A stretch of 64,000 nt of DNA. Source: Sparassis latifolia (lineage: Eukaryota > Basidiomycota > Agaricomycetes > Polyporales > Sparassidaceae). Position 1 is the first letter of the stretch. The number at the start of each line of letters is the position of its first letter. A model generated the notes under the pieces. It was not told where the DNA came from. It saw nothing but the letters and a program-made list of their open reading frames with translations, and did no database searches. The translations under genes and the position numbers were made by a program. Positions 46,572 through 57,366 of this stretch are shown here, one piece after another. The stretch lies in NCBI GenBank assembly GCA_018466975.1, contig CM031560.1, positions 62,001 through 126,000 of the forward strand, in the 5' to 3' direction.

Positions 46572-48104
46572 TCAAACGCGAGCCCTGATATGTGGATCAA
46601 TCACCAGTCTTGCCCATAGCATGAAGAAAGATCCAACAACAATAGTCGTCCCGCTGAGGACGATCATTCCTGTGTAGGAGCCATGTTGTAGCTTCAGCAG
46701 CGCACCCGCCGCAGGACCTCCGCATAGCGCACTGCACCATCCATGAGCCAGCAGAGCGCAGTGAATCGCTTTGTCTTACACTCACGGGACAGAGATGACG
46801 CTGTACAGCATGCCCACCCGCCGGCCGTGCTGGCCCATCCTCGAGATTTGTGCAATGCATGGGATGATGACCGAATTGAACGCTCCGGAGAAGAAGCCGT
46901 AGAATGCAGCAAAGGTCATGATCGTCGTTAAATTCGTCGCAAAGACCCAGAAGACGAGTGGGAGGAGCCCTGAAAAGAACGTGCACGGTATAACAAGATT
47001 GTACCGCCCAAATACATCGGACAGGTAGGACGGAACGGTGCGTCCGAGGATCGAGCCAGCGTTCATGACAGAGAGGACATAAAAAGCGGTGCCGGGCGCG
47101 ACGGAGTGCTCGATGGCGTAGTTGACGATGTAGAAATTGGGTATGAACAAGCCTGTGCGCCGAAATGTATTAGTGCTCTGCTCCCAAAGTCTTGAGAGGG
47201 ATGTCTTACCAAAAGATATCAAAACGCTAGATACGAGGACCAGTATGTAAGGCAAGTCTCTGAAGACCGCGGTGTCGAACCACGGTCCAGAGTCACCACC
47301 CGCTGGTAGGCGACTCGTGACAAATAGAACTGAAGCGAGACAGAGGGCAAGGGAGACGAAGCCAGAGATGCGCACTGCCCATGCGAAACCGATTCTTAAG
47401 AATAATTGATGAAGCATTATAGGGTATACGACACCGCCGACGCCAGAGCCAGTCGTGGCAATCCCAATGGCAGTGGCACGATGCTTTGTGAAGTGCGTAG
47501 AGACGGCTGATAGTGATGGATAAAATCTGCATCCGCAATTCTGGCGTAAGAAATTACGATATAGCAAAAGAGATGACATGTACTGACAACATGCCAACGC
47601 CGAGTCCAAACAAGACGCCCTGCGCGAGAACATACTCATAATATCGAGTGCAGATGCTCGTGAGCATCACGCTGATCACAAGTGCCACTGTTCCGGCTAT
47701 CATAATGATTCGTGGTCCGTAAGCGTCAAAAAGTCTGCCAAGAAAGCCACCCTGTCATAGTCGATGCGGTTACAATCGTATCTTCAGACGATCTTTGGAA
47801 AGGCTCACCGAGAGGAAGAACAAAAAGAGCTGCAACGTCCCAATCCAAGAAATTGTCGACGCCGGTAACCCCTGAGCTGATGCTCTGCGTACCACGATTG
47901 GAACGTCCCAAACGAGCTCAGCTGCCCGAACCCACAGAACAGTGCCAGGAACGCGCCGAACACGGTGAGCCAGCCTTGGAGCCCACCCTCTGCAAACTCA
48001 TATCCATCTCTGTCGACATCCTCAACAGAACGTGGCGACTTCTCCGTTGGAGAAGAATGGCCTTCGATGGATTCGACAGTCAAACTCTTCTCAAGATCAG
48101 GCAT
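46572..48104 (-). CDS. Monocarboxylate-type MFS transporter, one-base frame break
   Basis: MCT/SLC16-like plasma-membrane permease; substrate unknown. Exons: 47,809-48,104, 47,588-47,751, 47,210-47,526, 46,786-47,152 and 46,572-46,731. A hydrophilic N-terminus precedes GGLQGWLTVFGAFLALFCGF and SSFGTFQSWYAEHQL, then LPASTISWIGTLQLFLFFLS, GGFLGRLFDAYGPR, FGLGVGM and LFYPSLSAVSTHF. Next are HRATAIGIATTGSGVGGVVY, FRDLPYILVLVSSVLISFG, AGSILGRTVPSYLSDVFGRY and GPAAGALLKL. The exons sum to 1,304, one base short. The break is at AGGGGTTACC (about 47,866), where one more G gives LRGLPAST. Either an assembly slip or an inactivated allele. Confidence 0.85.
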
Positions 48105-49372
48105 GAGTAAAACCGCGGTGGCGGGTTGTCGGGAATAAGGCAGGGAAAATTAAAGATACATCTCTTTTATGTTGTTACAGAGAGGCCGCTCGTGACGGCA
48201 TCATACCCGCCATCTGCGTTTTTGACGTGCGAGAAACCAGTTCATGCCGACTTCCAAGGGGCGTGACCCGAGGCAGATACGGAGTATCGCGTCAACAGTT
48301 CCTGTGTTTAGCAAAGCAGCGTTTCCGATCTGCATCTAATTCGCGCAGCGCACCCACGATATCGCCGACGAGCGCATACCGCCAGCCGAGAAGCAGATGT
48401 TGTGAGTCTCGATGGATGTTCTATAGGAAAAAGCAGAACAATTAGCAGACAAGGTCGGCTGAAATGCGGAGAGGCGACGGGGCGCTGAACCCTCAGTTTG
48501 GAAATTGACTGGTAGGCGCCCCATATGACTCCGGTTGTCATCGGAAACTTGGCTGATGGCTGACGACTGTAAGGTAGTCGGCTCCCTTGACGCAGTGCTA
48601 ATGCCATTTGGGAACCGCAGAATGGGAATCGGAGCTGTTGAACCGGACCTGAGGCAGCTCGAACTAGCTCGACGCGCTCAGTCACAAAGTCAGTCTGTCG
48701 ATCACATCGAGCACAGCGCGTCATTCGACAGTGCAGTCCCTTCGATAGATACAGCAACCAGCAGTGTATTCCAGAGGAGGGGAAAGATGCCGAGAAATCC
48801 GAGTTGACTGTTGGCATCTGCCATAGCCTTAAGTATGCATAGGCAGCATAGCAACGCGACTCACTTTGTGATGTCTCATTCCTACCGTATTGCAGCTTTC
48901 CAAGTGTTGCACGCATAGCTGAGTAGGCTGCGTAGCACCGCTAGCACTGGGTGATTGAGCGTGAGCGGGCGTAACCTTTGGAGGAAGATGATCGTTTATC
49001 ACCCACTACTAGTTAGAGCTCAAGCTTCAAAGTTTCAAGGCTTGCAAGTTCCATCCCCTCGAGCTCGAGCTATCTTCTGGAAAGGTTCGGCATCCAGATG
49101 CAATGAACTTGAAGGAACAGCGTGTCTTGGACAATAAGATGACCGGTATGGGAGGGTAAATTTCAAGTATTCATCCCTCTCCAGCTTCATGAGTATAGCT
49201 GGCAGAATAGCAAAGACATTTATTCCAGAAGCTCGTTGCGGAGTGGAACAAGGAGTATCATGGCAGTGTTGGCACATGCAGAGAGAGGGGGCACGTGATC
49301 AATACGCGTCGCGTGGAAAATTGGTCGCTCCTTGGTATCGCGGTGTAGCCGCCACGTAGCGGTCTTCCAACG
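48105..49372. other. No gene supported
   Basis: 1.27 kb upstream of the transporter. A minus-strand frame of about 200 codons (48,308-48,916) is open but has irregular composition, no splice context and no recognised family. I leave it uncalled. Confidence 0.4.
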
Positions 49373-49378
49373 GAGCAG

Positions 49379-50193
49379 TATGAGGTAACGGATGCACATT
49401 TATTATTTTCCCGCGCGCGGGCTGCGCGCGCCCCCCGGGGTCTTTTCTCACCCTCTCACCTCACGCGCCCTCCCTCCACAGAGCCTCGCGCGCGCCGTCG
49501 GTATATATATTTGCACTCCTGCCTGTGCACTTTCTGCTTAGACTTCACCTTTGAGCCCATGGTGTACTGTAGTACTAGGGCTTGCAATATTTTTTTTGGA
49601 AATGAATATCCGGATCCCTCTCTGCAATTCCTTGTTTCACTGTTGCCTAAATCACTATGTCTCATGTTTACCTTCCTACAGCTCCATTGTGGCGGGTACG
49701 TGCAAAGAAAAATTTATGGTTGCTTGTGTAAGTAACGTGTGTATAACTTGAATAGAATATTGTATTTAGCTTCCCCAGCTGATACTGATGGCACTACGAA
49801 ACTCGAGCCGCCGACCCGACGGGTCAGGAATTCGCGCGGACGTCAGTGGCACTACTGCAGGTGATCAAATGAGTACAATATTCAATATCCTGTGGTGCGC
49901 AATATAAGCACAAAACAGACTCGAGAAGTATTATTCAAATAAACCATTAAGTAATTGAAAAGAAGAATACTAATCCTATATTCCGAGCTACAATACTAAC
50001 GCTACCATGAGCTCAAAGGTGAAGTCTAAGCAGAAAGTGCACAGGTAAGAGTGCAAATATATATACTGACGGCGCGCGGCGCGCGCGAGACTGTGGAGGG
50101 AGGGCGCGTGAGGTGAGAGGGTGAGAAAAGACCCCGGGGGGCGCGCGCAGCCCGCGCGCGGGAAAATAATAAATGTGCATCCGTAGCCTCATA
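49379..50193. mobile_element. 815 bp element with 185 bp near-identical TIRs
   Basis: Left arm 49,379-49,565 and right arm about 50,003-50,193 are inverted copies starting TATGAGG, then ACGGATGCACATTTATTATT. They remain almost identical through a GC-rich tract to CTTAGACTTCACCTTTGAGC. Flanks share GAGCAG (49,373-49,378 and 50,194-50,199), a 6-base target duplication. No transposase inside, so it is non-autonomous. High arm identity points to a recent event. Each arm encodes, toward its interior or exterior, a short start MxSKVKSKQKVHR. Confidence 0.85.
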
Positions 50194-50380
50194 GAGCAGA
50201 ACGTCGTCCCCTCCGCGCGCTTCATACAACATACGTCTTCGTATTATTGTCTCCAAGATGCTCATATCTGATGGCGTTAAAGCCCTTGAACCCGATGTTG
50301 ACTGCCACACCTCCCACCAGCGCGGCGCTCCCGAGCCCGTTCTCCGCAACAACTTCGACACACATATGAGCCCGACCATC

Positions 50381-50995
50381 AGCCCATGGACGAGAAGATT
50401 CTGAAGATGATTTGTACGCGACGGGTGCTACCGATGACACTCTTCTCGAACACCTCGCGAGACGCAACAAGCAGTGGGACGACATCTTTGCCCGGTCGCC
50501 GAACGGTAGACGTCATGCACTTGGAGTGCATCACCCTATCTATTATCTATTGTTGCCCGTGCAAGCGTTGACTGACTCGTGTTTTATGTACCAGGAGAAA
50601 CCACAGCCGAATGAGCAGGGCGTCCTATATTTCAAATCCCTAACTCCCCCTTCGCCATCCGCATCTGGTCCGGTGGCATGGAGCAGTACGGGCAGTACTG
50701 TCTCGACTTCTACCACGTTGATAAACGCATTCCCGTGAACATCCCCGATGGCTATGAGATCTCGCCCGTTTCCCACCCAGGTGTCTATACGTTCGGAGGG
50801 AAACTCGTCTCCAGGGAGACAGCCATGCGGGTAGGTCGCCAAAGTCTACGCCCTGGTGCGGAGAAGTACAGTACCCCAGAAGGCTCACGGCTCGTGCTCA
50901 CGCGTGCTGGCGAAAGCCCTTTCCAGTTCGAGATTCCATTTCGACCCGTTCAGCACCAAGTCGAATTTGCCCAGCCTCTAGCCGTTCTCACCTAG
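50381..50995 (+). CDS. Unrecognised protein, 3' exons
   Basis: No family recognised. Two exons join in phase. One exon ends at 50,505 and reads EDSEDDLYATGATDDTLLEH then LARRNKQWDDIFARSPN. The second, 50,619-50,995, reads RPIFQIPNSPFAIRIWSGGM, QYGQYCLDFYHVDKRIPVNI and LVLTRAGESPFQFEIPF to a TAG. The intron is GTAGAC...GAGCAG. The upstream end is uncertain: the frame has a stop before about 50,365. A possible first exon ATG at 50,007 (MSSKVKSKQKVH, followed by GTAAGA) lies in the right arm of the TIR element, which would make the element supply the promoter and start codon. That link is inference. Confidence 0.5.
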
Positions 50996-51460
50996 CTGGC
51001 TTTGTCCAACCCTCTAGTGAATGTACATGTATCATCTTGGCCCGTTCTCTGTCGCGTGTCGCGTTATATCTCATTATCGTGTTCTATACCTATTCAATAG
51101 TAATAACTGGGGCTGCCTTCCTCCATCGCATTGACAATGATTCGCGGAGTGCCTTTGCGACCACTCCGCCGAGACTGGCCTGGATATTGGTCGATACGGT
51201 AGCAGCACTGCTTAGAACGCCAGATTGCACCGCTCAGACGTATCAAGGCAGGAAAAGCGCCCTCAGGATTGAAATGACTCAGAGAAGGTTGAGGGTGATG
51301 GTGGGCTAGACGGAGTGAGCGAAGGCACAGGCGACGATGTAGAAACAGGGCATAGACAAGTTCATCTAACAGCATAATAACAATGCTAAGCATAAACCAA
51401 CGGGTAAAACGTGCGGTCGGTCGCGCGCCGTCTCCGCGCAAGAACTTTCTCAATACTTCC
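50996..51460. other. Convergent 3' region, no gene seen
   Basis: About 465 bases between two convergent unrecognised genes. No coding evidence. Confidence 0.4.
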
Positions 51461-52979
51461 TCACCGCATGTGTTTGTCCGTTCGCAGACTCTCGATACCG
51501 ACGTCTACCACACCCGAATCCACAATGACTTCGGGTACGTTTTCGGACGTGAATGCCAGCCGGACTTTTGCGCGTACGCGGAATTTTCGGCCCTCATACC
51601 CACTAAACAGTTTCATAGGCATGGGGACACGGAAGCCTAGTGTGCGTGTGCCATCAGCTTGTGCGTCTTCGCAGCCAGGTTCCACGCTCTTCCATGAAGT
51701 GTCGACGGAGATCCGATGCACGGGTTCCACGCCGCATTGAACGGTCCGCGATGGAGCCAGAGGCTGGCGGGGATACCTAGCCACATATTGACCCTGTTGT
51801 ACAGTGCTCTCATAGTCGAGCTTGATATCAGGATTACTCCGGTCGACAGAGTAGAATATGATTTCTTGGACGCGAGATGTGCAGCCGCTCAGCAATTCCT
51901 CTGAGATCGGCCCGGTGGCGCTAACATGAAGGTTTCCATTCCATGTCCAGACGTCCCTGGAAAGCGTGTGAGACATAACGACACGAAGAAGAACCTGCGG
52001 TGACGTACTTGACCTGAGCATCCCACACGGCAACCCACTTGTGGAGGACTTTAATGTCCAAGTGAAAAAGATCACGAAGAGCCCTGTCGTCATGACCTTC
52101 GACAACATCAGGATCGGGCGACTTCCCGATCACGAAAGTATCTTTATATCCCTGTCTAGAAGTGGGTCTCACCGCGGCATCGGACGTAGCTTCATCATTC
52201 AAGGACTCATTGTCCCTGGAGTTTAGCTCCACTGCGGACCTTGCCCAATCGCTGAGAAAGGCTTGGTCCTCCAATAGCTGGTCTGCATCAAAAGCATTTT
52301 CCTTCCCGGAGGCAAAAGATCTATGAGTCGGCGCGCGCGAGAACTGACTCCGCCCGACCGTGTCTGCAGGTTGGTTTGAGTTCCTCCAAAGGCAGCTCCC
52401 TGCCGAGAGAGCCCTGTTGTCCGACCAAGAGGGAGACTCGTGCGTCTCCGCCTCACGGTCAAAATGAAAGGAGAAGTCGCAGTTGAGGCTGCCAGTGGCC
52501 CCGAAAAATTCTTCGTCGTCCGCATCGTTCGCGAAGAGTGTGTCGCCTTTCTCACATCCAAGATACATGGAGGGAGCGCGGATGAGGCCACTGGTAGCTC
52601 GCACAGGGTTGAATTCGGTGTCAGAAGATCCTCCAGACCGTTTGTGGCTGATTCGCACATTCGACTTCGGGCTCGTCGACAAGCTTTCGGAGTGAGACTC
52701 GTGGAGCATAGGGCGAAATGCGCGTGGCGTTGGTGGGCAGATCGTATCCACAGAGGAGCTGGAGTCGCATCGTCGGCGTGTGTGGCCTTCCAGACCGGCG
52801 GGGAAAACTTCGTCGTCTTCTGAAAGTTCGTCGATATCCCGCTTGCGGACAAGGCTGCAAGCCGGGAATGATACTTCTGGGGGAGCAGGCGCCACTTTAG
52901 GCTTCGGAGCGAGGACATTAGGTAATTTCTTCTTGGCCGTACGAGCCCGAGGGCGATACTTTCTCGTTGAATGATTCAT
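51461..52979 (-). CDS. Unrecognised 488-residue Ser/Asp-rich protein
   Basis: No family recognised. Exons 52,009-52,979 and 51,461-51,956 (GTACGT donor, TTTCCAG acceptor) join to 1,467 bases. The N-terminus is basic (RKYRPRARTAKKK), followed by Pro-rich and acidic stretches (DIDELSEDDEVF) and long Ser-rich disordered sequence. The C-terminal third looks folded: LHKWVAVWDAQVK, DVWTWNGNLHVSATGP, EIIFYSVDRSNPDIKLDYES and RKFRVRAKVRLAF. It could be a nuclear or regulatory protein judging by composition; this is inference. The long clean frame and the good splice junction support a real gene. Confidence 0.7.
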
Positions 52980-53370
52980 AGATGAGTAGCGTATGGAGGG
53001 GAACGATGAGATGAGGAAGACTGATCAAGCTCCCGACTTAGTGAGAGTGAAGATGCTCACCGACTCGGACAAATGACAAACTTGGCCAGCCACAGATTCT
53101 GGCCCGGGCCGCCCGGCAACTTCCATTGCCACACTTCAATAGTGCTGGATATCATCGTCCAGAATTAACGTGTGCTTATAAAACACAAAATATTTCTACT
53201 TCTTTCGGCCGCGCCAGCTGGTCCGCGTCACATCTTCGTCAGTTCACTCGCTCGACGCGACCGTAAGAGTATCCTAATTTAGTAAAGAAGCTTCCCCATT
53301 CGGTATCCGATCGGTTGATCACGTGTTGGTTCAAACACTAGACCAGCCGGAAGGTCACGGTTCTCCATCG
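52980..53370. other. Divergent intergenic region
   Basis: About 390 bases with no coding evidence. Likely promoters in both directions. Confidence 0.4.
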
Positions 53371-54085
53371 CATGCCAACAACACCACGCAGTTACTGTAA
53401 TATTGGCTCCTATTCAAGAGCTCAAGACTTTACCTCCCACTGTTGATACCAAGGCCAACCTCAATGATCTACTCTCCCCGTGGAGGCCGCCGAAGCCCAC
53501 AGAGGAAATGCCCTTCCGTAAAGTACACTCAGTTATCCAACTCATCTTTCAAAAATTTATGGGGAAACTACGGGCTAACGGCTATATTTTAGGAATTTAT
53601 GAGGGCCATGTATATGCCCTCATTAGAACCCCTTCCGGTGGACTTTGATTCCTCGGCGTGGTCAGCCATTGCAGCCGCCGTTCCTCCACTTCGGCTGGGT
53701 TTACAACGCGCCTAAGCTCTTGAAGTACGCGTAAATACACAAGCTGAAGCAGTACGAAACATATGAGGATGATGACGGATACTCGGAAACCGAAGAGGAG
53801 TACCTCGAGTCTACACTCCACGTCAAGAAAACGATGGATGCTGCGATCGCTCACATGGCCGGCAAGCGAGGCATCCAGTTTCCCGCCCAAACTGTACATG
53901 TTGCTGTCATTCTCAAGCCGGGTGACGATTCTATCGCCATCTCGCTGTACACCAACTACTCTCTGAACAGGCTATTGCCAGACGATCTGATTGAGCAGGT
54001 TGCGGTGGCGCTGGAAGTCAAGGAGAAGCCGATGTGGCATCTCGATTATTCCAGATGGCGGATGAGGTTGCCGTTGTGCATGTAA
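53371..54085 (+). pseudogene. Doubtful hypothetical gene or relic
   Basis: No family recognised. A possible ATG lies at 53,371. Downstream, LLSPWRPPKPTEEMPFRK runs into a plausible intron (GTACAC...TTTTAG, about 53,521-53,591) and then EFMRAMYMPSLEPLPVDFD. Near 53,690 the frame must change to reach FGWVYNAPKLLKYA, which is followed by an in-frame TAA (about 53,733). After it, the frame stays open as YEDDDGYSETEEEYLEST, KKTMDAAIAHMAGKRG and VAVILKPGDDSIAISLYTNY to a stop at 54,085. The last 110 codons have good coding character. I cannot build a clean model, so it may be a decayed gene. Confidence 0.35.
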
Positions 54086-54297
54086 CTCGTGAGTTCCTCT
54101 TTCTGCACAGCGAAAATCGATAACAAAACTGGACAACAACGCAGAGCGAGAGTTCAGTGAACGGTGACCGCCCTGCTCTCAACGACAGACAAAATTCGTA
54201 AATGAGTACTATATTTGCAGCGGGAGTGTCGCCGGAAATTATAATGAATTCTACATCAGTACATTCGCGCTTGATGCTTTTCTTCTACCTTCCTCCG

Positions 54298-56272
54298 TCA
54301 TGAGCCGACTGCATAGTCTTCCCAGCCCACTTCTTCCAGCCTGCCCACCCTCGTAAGCACCTCGCTCTCCATGTTCTTCATGTACGCGCTCATCGCATCC
54401 GCCAGATCGGGCATCCCCGATGCGAGAATGCGAACTGCCAGCAGCCCGGCGTTCATACCATTATTGATCGCAACCGTCGCGACCGGAATGCCTCTCTGTT
54501 GGTGATCTAGGTCAGACAGCAGAACGTGCGGCGTGCAGGATGTAACTCACGGGCATTTGCACAATGCTATGCAGTGAGTCCACGCCGTCTAACGAGCTTC
54601 CTTTGACCGGGACTCCAATCACGGGAAGCGGAGTCATGGCAGCGACCATGCCAGGCAAGTGAGCGGCACCCCCAGCACCGGCGATGATCACCCTTAGCCC
54701 TCGCGATGCAGCTGAGTGCGCATATTCGACCATGCGATCCGGGGTGCGGTGAGCAGAGACGATGGTGAGCTCGTACGCGACGTTGAAGCGATCGAGGACC
54801 CTCGCCGCAGGGAGCATCACGGGCAAGTCCGAGTCCGAACCCATGATAATGCCGACTAGTGGTTGCGGGTGCGAGTGCCCGGACCCAGGAGGGGGCGGTA
54901 ACGGTGCATAGCTGTTGACTTCACCCACGTCGCCGCCGGAGGGAAGCCACTCCAAGAGCGTACGCACGCGGGCGCGCAGTTCCCCGTCCGAGTTTGCTAC
55001 GAGGGTGACATGGCCCATCTTGCGGCCCTTGCGACACTCAGACTTGCCGTATAGATGAACGCGCGCGCCGGGGACGGTGAGCGCGTGGTGTGCCAATGTA
55101 GTAACCTCGGACATATTTGATGAGGTACCGATGATGTTGAGCATTGCGGCTGACGGGACTTTGAGGGCGGTGGACCCGAGTGGGAGTGACAGGATCGCGC
55201 GAAGGTGGTTCTCGTACTGGGAGGTTTCACAGGCTTCGATGGTGTAATGACCTGAATTGTGGGGCCGGGGCGCTATTTCGTTGAGGTATACCGAACCTGC
55301 TCAGGCATTAGTATAGAAAACCTTCAGATGATAGGATGTTGTACCGTCTTCCATGAGAAACATCTCCACTCCAAACACGCCAGCTCCTCGCAGAGTCTTC
55401 ACCGCCGCCTCTGCCACTGCCGTGGCCCGAGAGCATACAGTAGGATCCCGGCTGCGTAGTGGGGCGAACACGAGATGGCATATGTTCTCCTTGTGGATCG
55501 TCTCGACAACTGGATAGGAACGTACATCACCCGTGGTGGACCGGACGACCACGACCGCAATTTCCTTCACAAATGGCACCCACTTCTCCGCATAGAGAGG
55601 ACGGGACTCCAGAGCAGATATAGCGGCCTCGATTTGAGAAAGATCCCGGATGACGAAATTCCCTCTGCCGTCGTACGCCAAGGTGCGGCTCTTCAGCATC
55701 AGTGGTAATCCCAGTACGCTGGCGGCATGCTGAATTGCCTCCACAGTTGATTCGACCTGCATGAACTCGGACACTGGACAATTATGCGAGAACAGATGAT
55801 GCTTCTGAACGAATTTATCCTGGACAATGCCAATGGTCGACGGACTGGGATGCACGCCTAGCGGTACTGTCGACTCCACTTGTTCGAGCACGGCGACATC
55901 GACGTGTTCAATTTCAACGGTGAGTACATCGACCTTGGACGCGAGTTCGCGGATTTTTTGAGCGTCGGCGAAAGATCCATCAATGTGGGATAGCCGAGGA
56001 GTCCTCGGTGCGACGACCTGTTTCGCGGGAGTGTGGTCTCCGACATCGAGTATGACGACGTCGATGTTCAGCAGAGATGCTGAGGCGGCTAACATACGGC
56101 CGAGCTGGCCACCACCTGTGAGACAAGGAGATGCATTGAAGGCAGAAGCTCAGCGTAGAGTACACGCAAGAGGCAGAATATCTGTCAGTGGACGAATATC
56201 GATCAGGCCGAGAAGAGGATACGCATGAGCAAATGACCCACTCCCACCTAAAATTCCAACAACTTTGTCCAT
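54298..56272 (-). CDS. ADE2: Phosphoribosylaminoimidazole carboxylase
   Basis: Purine biosynthesis: carboxylation of AIR to CAIR, by a fused PurK-PurE protein as in yeast. Four exons sum to 1,740 bases (579 residues, the family norm): 56,248-56,272, 55,345-56,115, 54,551-55,296 and 54,298-54,495. The PurK half shows [81 protein letters not shown] and [17 protein letters not shown]. The PurE half shows [27 protein letters not shown] and [19 protein letters not shown], then PVIGVP and [19 protein letters not shown]. The start codon is fixed by the 25-base first exon, whose GT splits Gly of the GILGGGQ motif. Shares a short promoter with RSA3. Confidence 0.98.
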
Positions 56273-56431
56273 TTTACCTTGCGGCGTGCCGCTGAGATGT
56301 ACAGACGATTTCGAGCAGGACGCAGCTGGGAGAAGAACCGGCGCTTCACGCGACCTACTTCTGGGCGCTTGAGCATATTTCTTTCTCGCCGGCCCGGACA
56401 GAGACTTGTCGCAGCTCTTGCTCTCGCGTCC
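56273..56431. promoter_or_regulatory. 159 bp divergent promoter, ADE2 / RSA3
   Basis: Only 159 bases separate the two start codons, so both genes must share this region for initiation. The RSA3 frame is open to 56,279 upstream of the chosen ATG, so a longer RSA3 start is possible. Confidence 0.7.
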
Positions 56432-57073
56432 ATGGCTCCAGTGTCCGCCAAACCGACTGTGCCGAGAAAGAGGAACAGGAAACGCAGGAGGCGGGCAGCC
56501 TCGTCCTCATCCTCCTCTTCTGATTCCAACTCTGACGACTCTGAGCCATCCTCTCCGAAGCCTCAGGCCAAGGCACAGATACCGGTCGCAGAGCCATCGA
56601 CTTCCGAAGACACCGAATCCGAATCGGACTCGTCGTTGGATGCTGGAGACCCTCAGACCGACATTAGGGCCGATAAAAGCACCCACGGTGTAACCACCAT
56701 AGCGGCTCCACCGCGACGATCACCTTCCCCCACACCCCCGCCTGTGGCAATTCCCTCATTTTCGCAGGCAATTAGTGACAAGCAGAACGAACAGGCTCTG
56801 AGAGATCGCTTCAGGAAATTCTGGATGGCATCTGTAGCCGATACCTTCCAGGACGATTTGGAAGAAATACGCAAAGTAAGTTTTTCAGTTAGACAAGTTT
56901 CGACGATGGGCTCAAGTTGCTACCCTACGCAGGAGCCGAATCTTACTACCTCACGTCTTTCGTTGCTCGTCGATGCGTTAGCCTCCGGAGCGGACGTCTT
57001 CACGTCGCATGCAGGGAATGGAAATGACATAAACGAAATGGAGGTTGTATTGGAATCGGAACATAATGACTGA
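56432..57073 (+). CDS. RSA3: Ribosome assembly protein 3
   Basis: Nucleolar factor for early 60S subunit assembly; in yeast it acts with Dbp6, Npa1/Urb1, Npa2 and Nop8. Exons 56,432-56,875 and 56,933-57,073 give 194 residues. The N-terminus is basic and Ser/Asp-rich (RKRNRKRRRRA, poly-Ser, acidic stretches), as in the family. The conserved C-terminal domain reads LRDRFRKFWMASVADTFQDD, then across the intron EEIRKEPNLTTSRLSLLVDA and LASGADVFT. The chosen ATG (MAPVSAKPTVPRK) avoids an upstream extension that lacks family similarity. Convergent with URB1, whose product is a partner. Confidence 0.92.
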   Translation: MAPVSAKPTVPRKRNRKRRRRAASSSSSSSDSNSDDSEPSSPKPQAKAQIPVAEPSTSEDTESESDSSLDAGDPQTDIRADKSTHGVTTIAAPPRRSPSPTPPPVAIPSFSQAISDKQNEQALRDRFRKFWMASVADTFQDDLEEIRKVSFSVRQVSTMGSSCYPTQEPNLTTSRLSLLVDALASGADVFTSHAGNGNDINEMEVVLESEHND

Positions 57074-57366
57074 ATAGCGCACGATCATTGTCGAAACTCA
57101 CTCGCTTACCTGTGCTCAACGTGTTCACGGCTCGCCGTTCGCCCCGGATATCTAGGTCTTTGTAATATTCATCTTTGTCAGTGCGCTCCAGTTTTCGCTC
57201 GTTCTACGTCAGCGGAATCCTGAGCTGTTCGACGCGAGGAGAACATTTGTATGGAGCATCAGCAGTCATTATATTGATCAGATACAAATGCAGCACAGCA
57301 GTCTAATAATTAATGGGTTACATACAGTATAACGATTCGGTCTGCAGCCAGTATTCGTCTCAGGCT
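57074..57366. terminator. Convergent 3' region RSA3 / URB1
   Basis: 293 bases between the two stop codons, AT-richer than the coding flanks, expected to contain both polyadenylation regions. Confidence 0.5.

Noticed and set aside
48308..48916. Minus-strand open frame of 202 codons
   Set aside because: Irregular composition rich in Arg, Ser and Cys, no splice context and no recognised domain.
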